Assembly: GCA_036499825.1 (NCBI GenBank)
Contig: DASYCZ010000008.1
Location: 93,335 to 157,334, forward strand
Length of the DNA: 64,000 nt
Source of the DNA: Paradevosia sp036499825
GTDB taxonomy: Bacteria > Pseudomonadota > Alphaproteobacteria > Rhizobiales > Devosiaceae
Direction: 5' to 3'
Shown here piece after piece: positions 34,566 through 42,966 of the stretch (its first letter is position 1; every line of letters begins with the position of its first letter). The translations under genes were made by a program, and so were the position numbers. The notes under the pieces were generated by a model. That model ran no database searches, was not told the DNA's origin, and saw only the letters and a program-made list of their open reading frames with translations.

Positions 34566-34631
34566 AAAGCCCCGTGTTTCTGCCGTCCCCAGGCTGCATG
34601 GAAGCGTCGAGACATGTAAGAGCGGGGCTTT
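34566..34631. repeat. inverted repeat with 48-nt loop between secA and the parvulin gene
   Basis: aaagccccg (34566-34574) and cggggcttt (34623-34631) are exact reverse complements. The span lies in the divergent secA/parvulin gap and could fold as the base stem of a ~66-nt RNA or a leader structure for secA. There is no strong T-run on either side (plus strand reads GTCTTGTC after it), and it does not match SRP RNA. Confidence 0.45.
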
Positions 34632-34715
34632 GTCTTGTCAACGCCACCAAAATCGGCCACACCAAGCCCGTCGCGCCGAGGAGGGGCCGGGCGCGATCAA
34701 GGAGATAGTGAGATA

Positions 34716-35720
34716 ATGACTGACAGCAAACCCAAAAGCGCCGTGGCGCCGATCGGCCGTTTCGCCGCCGCGCTCGCCGTTGGCGTGGCCCTGACGCTGG
34801 CACCGCTCAGCGCAATGGCCCAGACCCCCGCACCGGCCGCGGCGCCCACCGAAGTGCCCCCGGGCGCGAGCGTGCCCACCGATCCGACGCAGTTGCCGAT
34901 GCCGGATCCCAAGGCCGTGGTCGCCACCGTCGGCGACGATACCATTACCGAAGCCGATCTCGGCTTTGCGGCTGCCGACCTCGCGCAGGAATTGCAGCAG
35001 GTTCCCGGCGATCAGCAGCGCGCTTTCCTCGTCACTGTGCTCATTGACATGAAAGTGATGGCGAAGGCCGCCAAGGATGCGGGCATGGACAAGTCCGAGA
35101 TCTTCCAGCGCCAGATGAATTACCTCAACGACCGCGCCCTGCGTCAGGTCTATTTCTCCGACAAGGTGGCCAATGCGGTCACCCCGGATGCCGTGAAGGC
35201 CGCCTATGACAAGTTCGTGGCCGACTTCAAGCCGCAGGACGAAGTGCAGGCCAGCCATATCCTGGTGAACACCGAGGAAGACGCCAAGGCCATCAAGGCC
35301 CAGCTCGACGGCGGCGCCTCGTTCGAAGACCTAGCCAAGGAAAAGTCGATCGACCCGAGCGCCAAGCAGAATGGCGGCGATCTGGGCTTCTTCTCCAAGG
35401 GCCAGATGGTGCCGGAATTCGAAGCCGCCGCGTTCTCGATGGACGTGGGCAAGATTTCGGACCCGGTGAAGAGCCAGTTCGGCTGGCACATCATCAAGGT
35501 CACCAACAAGCGCAAGTCGGCGCCGCCGACGATCGACCAGGTCGGCCAGCAGCTGACCCAGCAACTGATGTTCAAGAGCTTCGACGACGCCGTCGCCAAG
35601 CTCAAGAGCAATGTGAAGATCGACATTCCGGATGCGACCCTCGCCGATGCGGTGAAGAAGCAGAACGATACCCAGGCGGCGCAGGAAGAACAGCAGGCCG
35701 CCCCCGCTCCCGCCCAATAA
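34716..35720 (+). CDS. exported parvulin-type peptidylprolyl isomerase
   Basis: A 334-residue protein with a signal peptide (ending AMAQ at about 36), a helical N-terminal chaperone part, and a parvulin rotamase domain (about 174-265) with ASHILV, GGDLGFFSKGQMVPEFE and FGWHIIKV. It resembles SurA/PrsA-type periplasmic foldases that help outer-membrane protein assembly. ATG 34716 has a good AAGGAGATAG ribosome site; the longer reading to 34635 is improbable. It is followed by argJ. Being divergent from secA is a natural pairing of export and folding. Confidence 0.9.
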   Translation: MTDSKPKSAVAPIGRFAAALAVGVALTLAPLSAMAQTPAPAAAPTEVPPGASVPTDPTQLPMPDPKAVVATVGDDTITEADLGFAAADLAQELQQVPGDQQRAFLVTVLIDMKVMAKAAKDAGMDKSEIFQRQMNYLNDRALRQVYFSDKVANAVTPDAVKAAYDKFVADFKPQDEVQASHILVNTEEDAKAIKAQLDGGASFEDLAKEKSIDPSAKQNGGDLGFFSKGQMVPEFEAAAFSMDVGKISDPVKSQFGWHIIKVTNKRKSAPPTIDQVGQQLTQQLMFKSFDDAVAKLKSNVKIDIPDATLADAVKKQNDTQAAQEEQQAAPAPAQ

Positions 35721-35744
35721 GGCGAAGCAAACCACTCTCATGGC

Positions 35745-35770
35745 GGCGCGTCCGGACCTCCGGGCGCGCC
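35745..35770 (+). terminator. GC-rich hairpin after the parvulin gene (possible terminator)
   Basis: ggcgcgtccgg (35745-35755) pairs with ccgggcgcgcc (35760-35770), 11 bp with one T-G pair and a 4-nt loop. The following bases, gctggcattt, form only a poor U-tract, so it may act as an attenuator between the parvulin and argJ genes rather than a full stop. Confidence 0.45.
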
Positions 35771-35855
35771 GCTGGCATTTCGGCGAAGGCGCTTGCGTCG
35801 GATCGGCGGTTGAGGCAAACGGATCAGGCCCCAATTCCCTCGCGAGAGCACTGAC

Positions 35856-37097
35856 ATGGCACATCCCGTTTCGCCGCTGGCGCCGACTTCCTATCCCGAA
35901 CTGCCGGCCGTGCCGGGCGTGCGTTTCGCCACCGCCGAGGCGGGAATCAAGTACAAGAATCGCACCGATGTGCTGCTGGTCGGGTTCGATGCCGGCACCA
36001 AAGTCGCGGGCGTCCTGACGCGCAGCAAATGCCCTTCGGCGGCGGTCGACTGGTGCCGCATGCAGTTGAGCGGCGGCACGGCGCGCGGGCTTGTGGTCAA
36101 TTCCGGCAATGCCAATGCGTTTACCGGCCGCAAGGGTCGCGAGAGCGTGCAATTGACCGCCGACATCGCCGCCAAGGCGCTGGGCTGCGCCCCGAGCGAA
36201 GTGTTTCTCGCCTCCACTGGCGTCATCGGCGAGCCGCTCGATGCCCGCAAGTTCGAGGGCGTGCTGGACGGGCTGGCGACCAGGCTCGAGACGCTGCCCT
36301 GGATGGAGCCCGCCAAGGCAATCATGACCACGGACACGTTCCCGAAGGTTGCGACCGCCACGGTCGAGATCGACGGCGTCGAGGTGGTGATCTCCGGCAT
36401 AGCCAAGGGTTCGGGCATGATCGCGCCGGACATGGCGACGATGCTGAGCTTCGTGTTCACCGACATGCCGATCGCGGCCCCGGTGCTGCAGGGATTGCTC
36501 GGCCAGCATGTGAAGACAAGCTTCAACGCCATCACGGTGGATAGCGATACCTCCACCTCCGATACGCTGTTGGTATTCGCGACCGGCAAGGCCAGCGAGC
36601 GCGGCGTGGCGGCGATCGAGAGCGCCGACGATGCGCGGGCGGAGACGTTCGGCGCGGCGCTGAGCGATGTGCTGTTCGACCTCGCCATGCAGGTGGTGCG
36701 AGACGGCGAGGGGGCGACCAAGTTCGTCGCCGTCACCGTCGAGGGCGCCACCGATGATGGCAGCGCCTTCCGCATCGCCAAGGCCATCGCGGATTCGCCG
36801 CTGGTGAAGACCGCGATCGCCGGTGGCGACGCCAATTGGGGCCGCGTGGTGATGGCGGTGGGCAAGGCTGGCGAGCCGGCCGACCGCGATCGCCTGGCGA
36901 TCCGCTTCGGTGATCTCGTGGTGGCGGAAGCCGGCGAGCGTTCCCCCGCCTATGACGAGGCAGCGACCTCGGCCTATATGCGCGGCGAGGAGCTGGAGAT
37001 CGGCGTCAATATCGGCCTCGGCAAGGGCCAGGCGACGGTTTACACCTGCGATCTCACCCACGGCTATATCGCGATCAACGGTGACTACCGGAGCTGA
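35856..37097 (+). CDS. argJ: bifunctional ornithine acetyltransferase/N-acetylglutamate synthase
   Basis: A 413-residue enzyme of arginine biosynthesis that recycles the acetyl group from N-acetylornithine to glutamate. It self-cleaves between A194 and T195 (PDMATML), T195 becoming the N-terminal nucleophile of the beta chain; KGSGMIAPDMAT is the signature. The C-terminus is intact, ending HGYIAINGDYRS. The next gene starts 2 bp after its stop, so argJ, the GNAT gene and mutT form one operon. Confidence 0.97.
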   Translation: MAHPVSPLAPTSYPELPAVPGVRFATAEAGIKYKNRTDVLLVGFDAGTKVAGVLTRSKCPSAAVDWCRMQLSGGTARGLVVNSGNANAFTGRKGRESVQLTADIAAKALGCAPSEVFLASTGVIGEPLDARKFEGVLDGLATRLETLPWMEPAKAIMTTDTFPKVATATVEIDGVEVVISGIAKGSGMIAPDMATMLSFVFTDMPIAAPVLQGLLGQHVKTSFNAITVDSDTSTSDTLLVFATGKASERGVAAIESADDARAETFGAALSDVLFDLAMQVVRDGEGATKFVAVTVEGATDDGSAFRIAKAIADSPLVKTAIAGGDANWGRVVMAVGKAGEPADRDRLAIRFGDLVVAEAGERSPAYDEAATSAYMRGEELEIGVNIGLGKGQATVYTCDLTHGYIAINGDYRS

Positions 37098-37099
37098 TC

Positions 37100-37855
37100 T
37101 TGGCCGACCTGTCGATTCTCAGCATGGAGACGGCCTGCCTCAATGCGTGGCCGGCACTGAAGACGGCCAGCGATGGCGCATGGCTGTGGCGCTACGGCAA
37201 GGGTTATACCAAGCGCGCCAATTCGGTGCAGGCGATGGACGTCACCGACGACGACGTGGCGGACGAGCGGCTCAAGGCGATGGAGCAACTGTTCGCTCGG
37301 CACGGCATTTCGCCGGTCTTCCGGGTGACGCCGCTGGCCGGGCCGGACGTGATCGCGGCCCTCGATGCGGCGGGCTGGCAGGCCTTCGAGGAAAGCCGCG
37401 TCCTGTCTATGGCTCTGGCGCCCGAAATGGCACTGGCACCCGTGACAGGGGAGGTGCGGTTCTTCGAGCCGACCGATCCTCAATGGTTTCGGACGCAGGC
37501 GGCCATGAGCGGCTATGGCGAAGAGACGATCGCTGTGCTGGCCGAGATCCTGGCGCATATCGCGGCGCCGGCGACCGGCATACTGATCTTTGACGAAAGC
37601 GGCCGGGCGGTGGCGGCGGCGCTGGCGAGTGTCGCTTTCGGGATCGGGGTCTATCTCAACGTGGTGGCGCTGGAGACGGCGCGGGGCAAGGGGTATGGGC
37701 GGTCGGTCATGCTGGCGGCGCTCAACTGGACGCGGCAGCATGGTGCGATGCATGCGGTGATCCAGGTGGTCAGCGACAATGTGCTGGCGGTCAGGCTCTA
37801 TACCTCGCTCGGTTTTGCGGAACGGTATCGGTATCACTACCGACGGCCGGCGTGA
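37100..37855 (+). CDS. GNAT family N-acetyltransferase
   Basis: A 251-residue protein with a GNAT domain in its second half (about 115-250): YLNVVALETARGKGYGRSVMLAAL contains the acetyl-CoA pyrophosphate-binding R-G-K-G-Y-G loop (Q/RxxGxG/A), and AVRLYTSLGFAERYRYHYR is the usual C-terminal motif. The N-terminal half is divergent GNAT-like, so it may be a tandem GNAT. The start is TTG 37100, directly after argJ; no other in-frame start fits. The acceptor is unknown. Confidence 0.85.
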   Translation: MADLSILSMETACLNAWPALKTASDGAWLWRYGKGYTKRANSVQAMDVTDDDVADERLKAMEQLFARHGISPVFRVTPLAGPDVIAALDAAGWQAFEESRVLSMALAPEMALAPVTGEVRFFEPTDPQWFRTQAAMSGYGEETIAVLAEILAHIAAPATGILIFDESGRAVAAALASVAFGIGVYLNVVALETARGKGYGRSVMLAALNWTRQHGAMHAVIQVVSDNVLAVRLYTSLGFAERYRYHYRRPA

Positions 37856-37865
37856 GGAGAACGGG

Positions 37866-38264
37866 ATGAACCTGCTTCTGGTAGTTGCCTGTGCGCTGGT
37901 GGATGCCGACAGGCGCGTGCTGATCGCGCAGCGGCCGCAAGGCAAATCGCTGGCGGGGCTGTGGGAATTCCCCGGTGGCAAGATCGAGGCAGGGGAGACG
38001 CCGGAGGCGGCGCTGATCCGCGAACTCGACGAGGAACTGGGCATCAAGACACAGACGGCGTGCCTGTCGCCGCTCACTTTCGCCAGCTACTCTTACGACA
38101 ATATTCACCTTCTTATGCCACTTTTCGTGTGCCGAAAATGGCAGGGAATTCCTGAAGCCAAAGAGCATACCGCACTCAAATGGGTACGGCCGCAGGCGCT
38201 CAGGGACTATCCGATGCCTCCGGCAGATGCCCCGTTGATCGCGCCGCTCTGCGATCTGTTATGA
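37866..38264 (+). CDS. mutT: 8-oxo-dGTP diphosphatase (MutT, Nudix)
   Basis: A 132-residue Nudix hydrolase that removes oxidised dGTP from the nucleotide pool and so prevents A:T to C:G mutation. The Nudix box is complete: G38-x5-E44-x7-R52-E-L-D-E-E-L-G, and the ALKWVRPQALRDYPMPPADAPLI C-terminal pattern is that of true MutT. ATG 37866 follows a GAGAACGGG; a longer reading would overlap the GNAT gene heavily. Confidence 0.92.
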   Translation: MNLLLVVACALVDADRRVLIAQRPQGKSLAGLWEFPGGKIEAGETPEAALIRELDEELGIKTQTACLSPLTFASYSYDNIHLLMPLFVCRKWQGIPEAKEHTALKWVRPQALRDYPMPPADAPLIAPLCDLL

Positions 38265-38302
38265 AGCCACGACGGTCTTGAACAGAAAGTTCGGAACGCC
38301 CC

Positions 38303-38491
38303 ATGCTGAAACGATTAGCGCTGCGCTTCTGGCGTGACCAGGCGGGGGCGACCGCCATCGAATATGGGCTGATCGCCGGGCTGATCTTCATTGCGGTGAT
38401 CGTGGCGGTGACACTGGTGGGCGGGCAGACGAGCAATCTGTTCAACTTCGTCGCCGAGAGAGCCGGACCGGCGCTGAGCGGCGGTCACTAG
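38303..38491 (+). CDS. Flp family type IVb pilin (orphan)
   Basis: A 62-residue prepilin-like protein: a basic start (MLKRLALRFWRDQAG), then the diagnostic ATAIEYGLIAGLIF with the glutamate five residues after the usual processing G, and one hydrophobic helix. The tad/cpa genes that process and export such pilins are not in the window, so it must rely on machinery elsewhere. Its TAG stop falls on the first bases of a family 1 repeat. Confidence 0.88.
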   Translation: MLKRLALRFWRDQAGATAIEYGLIAGLIFIAVIVAVTLVGGQTSNLFNFVAERAGPALSGGH

Positions 38492-38595
38492 AGCGCTTTG
38501 CGTTTTGATTGCATCAAAACGAACGCTCTAAGTCTTTGTTTTAGCGCGCTTTCGAGTTAGAAGAGTGGCATCCACTTTTCCTGAAACCGCTCTAG
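38489..38595 (-). repeat. dispersed intergenic repeat, family 1, copy 2 (inverted)
   Basis: The reverse complement matches copy 1 (5715-5786) over TAGAGCG-(g/t)tttcaggaaa-AGTGGATGCCAC and the gacttagagcgtt end. It also contains a strong hairpin, cgttttgat-tgc-atcaaaacg, at its left end. It spans the whole gap between the Flp pilin and the convergent methyltransferase gene, and its two ends provide the TAG stop codons of both. Confidence 0.8.
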
Positions 38596-39455
38596 TCGGC
38601 CGGTCTTTTCTTCAGCACATCGGCGAGGCTGACCTGGGCGCTGCCGCGCGCCAGCGGCTGTTGCTGGCTGGCATCGGGCGACCAGCCGCTGATCCAGACG
38701 ATTTCGAGAGTAGCGCGGACGCGGCCGTCGGGATCGGTGGCGATTTCCTGATAGTGGCGGGCAGCGGCTTCGATCAGCGCCGCCGTCGCGAGGCGCGACG
38801 GGCGGTCGGCGAGCGGGTTGGAAGCCCCAAGAGCTCTTAGTTCCTGCATCAGCGCCAGCGGATGGGCATAGCGCACGATGTGGTTTTCCACATCGGCGAC
38901 AGGCAAAGCGTAGCCGGCGCGCTGCAGCAGGCCTCCGGCGTCGCCGACATCGATGAAGGGAGCGACGCGGGCGAAGGCGCCGCCGGAAATTTCGGCATCG
39001 GCCAGCACGAAAGCGTGGCGCAATTCGGCAAGGGTGGCGCCGCCCACGGCCGCCGCGAGCAGCAGGCCATCGGGACGCAGGTGCTGGCGCAGGCGAACGA
39101 GGAAGCCCGGAACATCGTTGACGACCTGCAGATCCAGCACCGAGACGATGAGATCGTAATCGGTATGCGGGAGAACGAGGTGTTCGGGATCGACCAGCGG
39201 GCCCACATCAGAGGCCAACACGGTGTCGGCGCGATCGAAATTGAAGATGCCGTCACGGGTTTCGCCGCGCTCGGGCAACACCCGGGCATCGGGAGCGAGA
39301 ATCAGCGCCTTGCCGAAAGTACGGGTGATGGCGAGGAGCCGGTCCTGCAAGTCATAGAGCACCAGCGAGGTGACGAAATCCTCGTGCCCTGCTGGGCGGC
39401 GGGCCAGATGGCGGGCGACAAGATCGCGATCGAAGACGGGCGGCGGGGTGCTCAT
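38592..39455 (-). CDS. methyltransferase-domain protein, BioC/NDUFAF5-like
   Basis: A 287-residue cytosolic protein with a SAM-fold: LILAPDARVL, FDRADTVLASDVGPL, then DLIVSVLDLQVVNDVPGFLVRLRQHLRPDGLLLAAAVGGATL. The glycine-rich motif I is weak, which matches the NDUFAF5-like group (assembly factors of respiratory complex I in mitochondria, related to bacterial BioC-like proteins). It is divergent from comF by 49 bp, a usual order in Rhizobiales. ATG 39455 is preferred over 39530, which would overlap comF. Its stop codon lies in the repeat. Confidence 0.8.
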   Translation of the reverse strand: MSTPPPVFDRDLVARHLARRPAGHEDFVTSLVLYDLQDRLLAITRTFGKALILAPDARVLPERGETRDGIFNFDRADTVLASDVGPLVDPEHLVLPHTDYDLIVSVLDLQVVNDVPGFLVRLRQHLRPDGLLLAAAVGGATLAELRHAFVLADAEISGGAFARVAPFIDVGDAGGLLQRAGYALPVADVENHIVRYAHPLALMQELRALGASNPLADRPSRLATAALIEAAARHYQEIATDPDGRVRATLEIVWISGWSPDASQQQPLARGSAQVSLADVLKKRPAD

Positions 39456-39504
39456 TGGGATAAACGCCAAAAGCCAGCCGGAAAGCGGCATGGTATAGTG
39501 GGTT

Positions 39505-40293
39505 ATGGGCACGCTCGCGCCACTTGTCAAAATCCCCGGAGTCCTGGGCAGGCTGCTGCGGCGTAGCGGCGGCCTGCTGCTGGATCAGATCTATCCGCCG
39601 GTCTGTCTCAACTGTCAGGCGCCGGTCGCGGAGGCCGACAGTCTTTGCGCCGCGTGTTTTCGCAGCCTGAGGCCGATCACGAAGCCCTATTGCTCGGTGC
39701 TGGGCATCCCGTTTCAAGTCTTTCTCGGTCACGATGCGGTGTCGGCCGAGGCGTTGGCCGATCCGCCGCCATTTGGGCGAGCGCGGGCGGCGGTGATCTA
39801 CAATGAGGTGGCGGCGGGATTGGTGTCGCAGCTCAAATACGGAGACCGGCCCGAGCTGGCGCGGTTCTGCGCCCGGCTGATGGCGCCGGCCGGACACGAG
39901 CTATGGGCCGACAAGCCGGTGTTGCTGCCGGTGCCGCTCCATCGCAGCCGGCAGGTGCAGCGGCGCTATAACCAATCGGCCGAACTGGCGCTGGCGCTGG
40001 GCGCGCTGACCGGATTGAGCGTCGACATGCGGCTGCTGCGGCGGCCGCGCAAGACCCGGCAGCAGGTCGGGCTGACGGCGGACCAGCGGCACCGCAATGT
40101 GGCGGGCGCCTTCAGCGTCGACGAGGGCAGGGCGATCCGCGCCATGGGGCGGCGCGTGGTGATCATCGATGACGTTCTGACCACCGGATCGACGGTCAGG
40201 GCGGTGACGCAGACGCTGAAGCGCGCCGGCTTCGACAAAATCGACGTGATGACTTTCGCACGCGTTGTCATCGGCGCTGATCTCCCCATATAA
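39505..40293 (+). CDS. ComF family protein (phosphoribosyltransferase-like)
   Basis: A 262-residue cytosolic protein. The N-terminal zinc knuckle has C34-x2-C37 and C48-x2-C51, and the PRPP-binding loop is VVIIDDVLTTGSTV near 218-231. The double-zone layout is that of ComF/GntX proteins, needed for DNA uptake in competent bacteria, though most carriers, including this one, are not known to be competent. It starts the comF/grxC/nitrilase/DUF1178 operon; the next start is 28 bp away. Confidence 0.88.
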   Translation: MGTLAPLVKIPGVLGRLLRRSGGLLLDQIYPPVCLNCQAPVAEADSLCAACFRSLRPITKPYCSVLGIPFQVFLGHDAVSAEALADPPPFGRARAAVIYNEVAAGLVSQLKYGDRPELARFCARLMAPAGHELWADKPVLLPVPLHRSRQVQRRYNQSAELALALGALTGLSVDMRLLRRPRKTRQQVGLTADQRHRNVAGAFSVDEGRAIRAMGRRVVIIDDVLTTGSTVRAVTQTLKRAGFDKIDVMTFARVVIGADLPI

Positions 40294-40320
40294 ATGAAAG
40301 AGAAATTTCGGAGATTTCTG

Positions 40321-40575
40321 ATGCCCAAGGTCGAAATCTATACCACGCCCTATTGTCCTTACTGCCACGCCGCCAAGGCGTTGCTGGACGAGAAGGGAGT
40401 TCCCTATACCGAGACCACAGTTACCGACCCCGATGACCGCGCCGCGATGACGCAGCGCGCCAATGGCAGGCGCACGGTGCCGCAGATTTTCGTGGGTGAG
40501 ACCCATGTGGGCGGCTATGACGACATGGCGGCGCTGGACCGGAGCGGTCAGCTCGATCCGTTGCTGAGGGTCTAG
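40321..40575 (+). CDS. grxC: glutaredoxin 3
   Basis: An 84-residue dithiol glutaredoxin with active site C12-P-Y-C15, and the glutathione-binding TVP (RTVPQIFV) and GGYDDM segments. It reduces protein and mixed glutathione disulfides. ATG 40321 is chosen because GGAG precedes it; an ATG at 40294 adds nine residues that do not belong to the family. It lies inside the comF/nitrilase operon. Confidence 0.95.
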   Translation: MPKVEIYTTPYCPYCHAAKALLDEKGVPYTETTVTDPDDRAAMTQRANGRRTVPQIFVGETHVGGYDDMAALDRSGQLDPLLRV

Positions 40576-40579
40576 GGCG

Positions 40580-41452
40580 TTGGGCGACAGTATCAGGGTT
40601 GCGGCGCTGCAGATGCGATCGGGCACGCAGCCCGAAGCCAATCTCGCGGCGCTCGATGATCTCGTCGGCCAGGCCGTGGGGCAGGGGGCGCATTATGTGC
40701 TCAGCCCCGAGGTCACCGTAGCCTTTGCGGAGAACCGCGAGGGGCTGCTGCAGGTCGCCGGAGGCTACGACAACAATCCCCATATCGCGCGGATCGCCGA
40801 AATGGCGGCGGCGCACCAGGTCTTTCTGCACCTGGGCTCGATGGCGGTGGCCCTCGATGACGGGCGCTTCGCCAACCGCTCGCTGCTGTTCTCCCCGGAT
40901 GGGGCGCTGGTAGCGGCCTATGACAAGATCCACCTGTTTGACGCGACATTACAGGGCATCCGCGACTATCGTGAGAGCGCCACCTATGCGGGTGGAGGCC
41001 AGGCGGTGGTGACGGATGTGGCGGGATTCCGGCTGGGGTTGAGCATCTGTTACGATGTGCGGTTTCCGGCGCTCTACAATGCGCTCGCCAATGCGGGAGC
41101 GGAGGTGCTGTCGGTGCCGGCGGCCTTCACCGTGCCGACGGGGCAGGCGCACTGGGAAATTCTGCTGCGGGCCAGGGCGATCGAGACAGGGTCCTATGTG
41201 ATCGCCGCCGCGCAGGGCGGCCAGCACGAGAATGGCCGTGCCACCTATGGGCATTCGATGATCATCGATCCGTGGGGGAAAGTCGCGGCTGCAATCGATG
41301 GCGATGCGCCGGGCGTACTCGTTGCTGATATCGACCTCACGCGTGTGGCCGATGCCCGCAGCCGGGTGCCGGCGCTTGCCAATGCCCGGCCCTTTTCGGT
41401 AAGCGTTAACCACTCGGCGCGCAGAATGGCGCCTGGAAAGGTCCTCGGTTAA
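40580..41452 (+). CDS. carbon-nitrogen hydrolase (nitrilase superfamily, Nit-like)
   Basis: A 290-residue amidohydrolase with catalytic triad E44 (SPEVT), K116 (YDKIH) and C157 (SICYDVRFP). It resembles the Nit1/NIT2-type omega-amidases, which hydrolyse deaminated glutathione or 2-oxo acid amides, a metabolite-repair role that fits its place beside glutaredoxin. The start is TTG 40580, four bases after grxC; no better ATG is available. The stop is followed without gap by the next start. Confidence 0.88.
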   Translation: MGDSIRVAALQMRSGTQPEANLAALDDLVGQAVGQGAHYVLSPEVTVAFAENREGLLQVAGGYDNNPHIARIAEMAAAHQVFLHLGSMAVALDDGRFANRSLLFSPDGALVAAYDKIHLFDATLQGIRDYRESATYAGGGQAVVTDVAGFRLGLSICYDVRFPALYNALANAGAEVLSVPAAFTVPTGQAHWEILLRARAIETGSYVIAAAQGGQHENGRATYGHSMIIDPWGKVAAAIDGDAPGVLVADIDLTRVADARSRVPALANARPFSVSVNHSARRMAPGKVLG

Positions 41453-41878
41453 GTGATCCACTACGCGCTCACCTGTGAGAACGAACATAAATTCGATGCC
41501 TGGTTCGCCAGTGCCGGCGCCTACGAGGCGCAGAGCCAGCGCGGCATCGTCACCTGTCCCATCTGTGACTCCAAAGATGTGCATAAGGCGCTGATGGCGC
41601 CGGCCGTATCGCGCGCCAATTCCGAGAAAGTGTCGCTCTCGATCGGGCATCCCGAGCATTCGCAGCTGCGCGCCGCGATGCGGGCGCTGCGCGACAAGGT
41701 GACGAGCGAGGCCGATTATGTCGGCGACAAGTTCGCCGAGGAAGCCCGCAGGATCCACTTCAAGGATGTGGAAGCACGCGGCATTTACGGCGAGGCGACG
41801 CAGGACGAAGTGGCGAGCCTGATCGAAGAAGGCGTGGACTTCATGCCGCTGCCGAACCTGCCGGAAGAGCATAACTAG
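41453..41878 (+). CDS. DUF1178 family protein
   Basis: A 141-residue cytosolic protein of unknown function. The N-terminal ~45 residues hold C8, C35-x2-C38 (TCPICDSKDVHKALMAPAV), compatible with a rubredoxin-like zinc site, and the rest is helical (YVGDKFAEEARRIHF, FMPLPNLPEEHN, typical of the family). The start is GTG 41453, immediately after the nitrilase stop (TAAGTG), indicating coupling. This nitrilase/DUF1178 pair is conserved in alphaproteobacteria. Confidence 0.88.
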   Translation: MIHYALTCENEHKFDAWFASAGAYEAQSQRGIVTCPICDSKDVHKALMAPAVSRANSEKVSLSIGHPEHSQLRAAMRALRDKVTSEADYVGDKFAEEARRIHFKDVEARGIYGEATQDEVASLIEEGVDFMPLPNLPEEHN

Positions 41879-42064
41879 GCAAGCCTCTCACCGGGGTTAG
41901 GGACACCCGCGTGCCCACCCTTGGTCCCCCTCACTGCAAAGACGCAGGGATCGAGGCATAGTCCCCCAATACTACTTGTTGTCGTACCCAATCCAGCAGG
42001 CTTGCGTCCACGGATGCAGGCGAATGCGCATAGTGATGGGCTCAGACATCAGGATTGACAGAGC

Positions 42065-42844
42065 TCAGGGCACGCGCTTCAGGGCTGCCGCGGTTTCGGG
42101 GTCGGCGGGGAGGAAGGTTTCAAGCGCCAGCTCGGAGACGGTGATGTCGAGAGGGGTGCCGAAGACCATGGTGGTGGAAAGGAAAGACAGGATGCCGGTG
42201 GGCGTCCTGATGCGCAGCGGAATGGCGATGGCGTCGGTGGCGATGGGCTCACGGGGAGGGCCGGCAGGATATCTGGCCAGTTCGGCGATGAGGTCGGCGA
42301 GAACCGGATCGGCGGTTTCGGCGAACTGACGGCGCAGGCGGTGCAGCAGATGCTGCTTCCAGGTGGAAAGATTTTCGATGCGCGGAGCGATGCCTTCGGG
42401 ATGAAGGCTGAGGCGCAGGACGTTGACGGGCGGCTCCAATAACCAAGGGGCGGCGCCGGCCAGGAGCGGGGCGACGGCGCGGTTGGCGGCAACGAGATGC
42501 CAGTGGCGGTCGATGGCGAGCGCCGGAAACGGCTCATGCGCCGTGAGTAGCGCCTTGATGGCGTCGAGTGCCGGCTGCAACTGCCGGTCGCCCAGTTCAC
42601 GGTCGGCGAAGGCCGGGGCGAAGCCGGCGGCGAGCAGCAGGGCGTTGCGGTCACGCAAGGGCACGTCCAGGCCTTCGGCGAGGCGCAGCACCATGTCCCG
42701 GCTGGGCACGGCACGGCCGGTTTCAAGGAAACTCAGGTGACGGGTGGAGATGTCGGCCTCGAGCGCGAGATCGAGCTGACTCATGCGGCGGCGCTGGCGC
42801 CAGTCGCGCAGCTTTTCGCCAAGGGGTGAAACACTGGTTTGCAT
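42065..42844 (-). CDS. XRE family regulator with MmyB-like ligand-binding domain
   Basis: A 259-residue regulator: a Cro/C1-type helix-turn-helix at about 8-65 (LRDWRQRRRMSQLDLALEADISTRHLSFLETGR) and a C-terminal PAS-like domain (about 105-250, PALAIDRHWHLVAANRAVAPLL) of the MmyB type. Such proteins usually repress a divergent oxidoreductase or small enzyme. Here the divergent gene is the NTF2-like protein, followed by an aldo/keto reductase. An ATTAC-N7-GTAAT dyad lies between the divergent genes at 42879-42895. Confidence 0.88.
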   Translation of the reverse strand: MQTSVSPLGEKLRDWRQRRRMSQLDLALEADISTRHLSFLETGRAVPSRDMVLRLAEGLDVPLRDRNALLLAAGFAPAFADRELGDRQLQPALDAIKALLTAHEPFPALAIDRHWHLVAANRAVAPLLAGAAPWLLEPPVNVLRLSLHPEGIAPRIENLSTWKQHLLHRLRRQFAETADPVLADLIAELARYPAGPPREPIATDAIAIPLRIRTPTGILSFLSTTMVFGTPLDITVSELALETFLPADPETAAALKRVP

Positions 42845-42878
42845 ATCCCGGTTTTAGGGCAGGCCCGGCGGCAAGACC

Positions 42879-42895
42879 ATTACCTCGGGCGTAAT
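42879..42895. promoter_or_regulatory. ATTAC-N7-GTAAT dyad, candidate XRE operator
   Basis: attac (42879-42883) and gtaat (42891-42895) are reverse complements seven bases apart, within the 122-bp gap between the XRE regulator and the NTF2-like gene. Placement suits autoregulation of the divergent pair; I cannot see a second copy to support it. Confidence 0.4.
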
Positions 42896-42966
42896 CGACC
42901 GGCGGCCGTCGATGGTTCTTGTTGGGGACAGCCCGATTCACCGGGTGCAACCAACGGAGTTCAGAA

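Noticed and set aside
34566..34631. Small SRP RNA (4.5S) between secA and parvulin
   Set aside because: The conserved GGAAGCAG-type apical motif of SRP RNA is not found on either strand; only the outer stem is paired.
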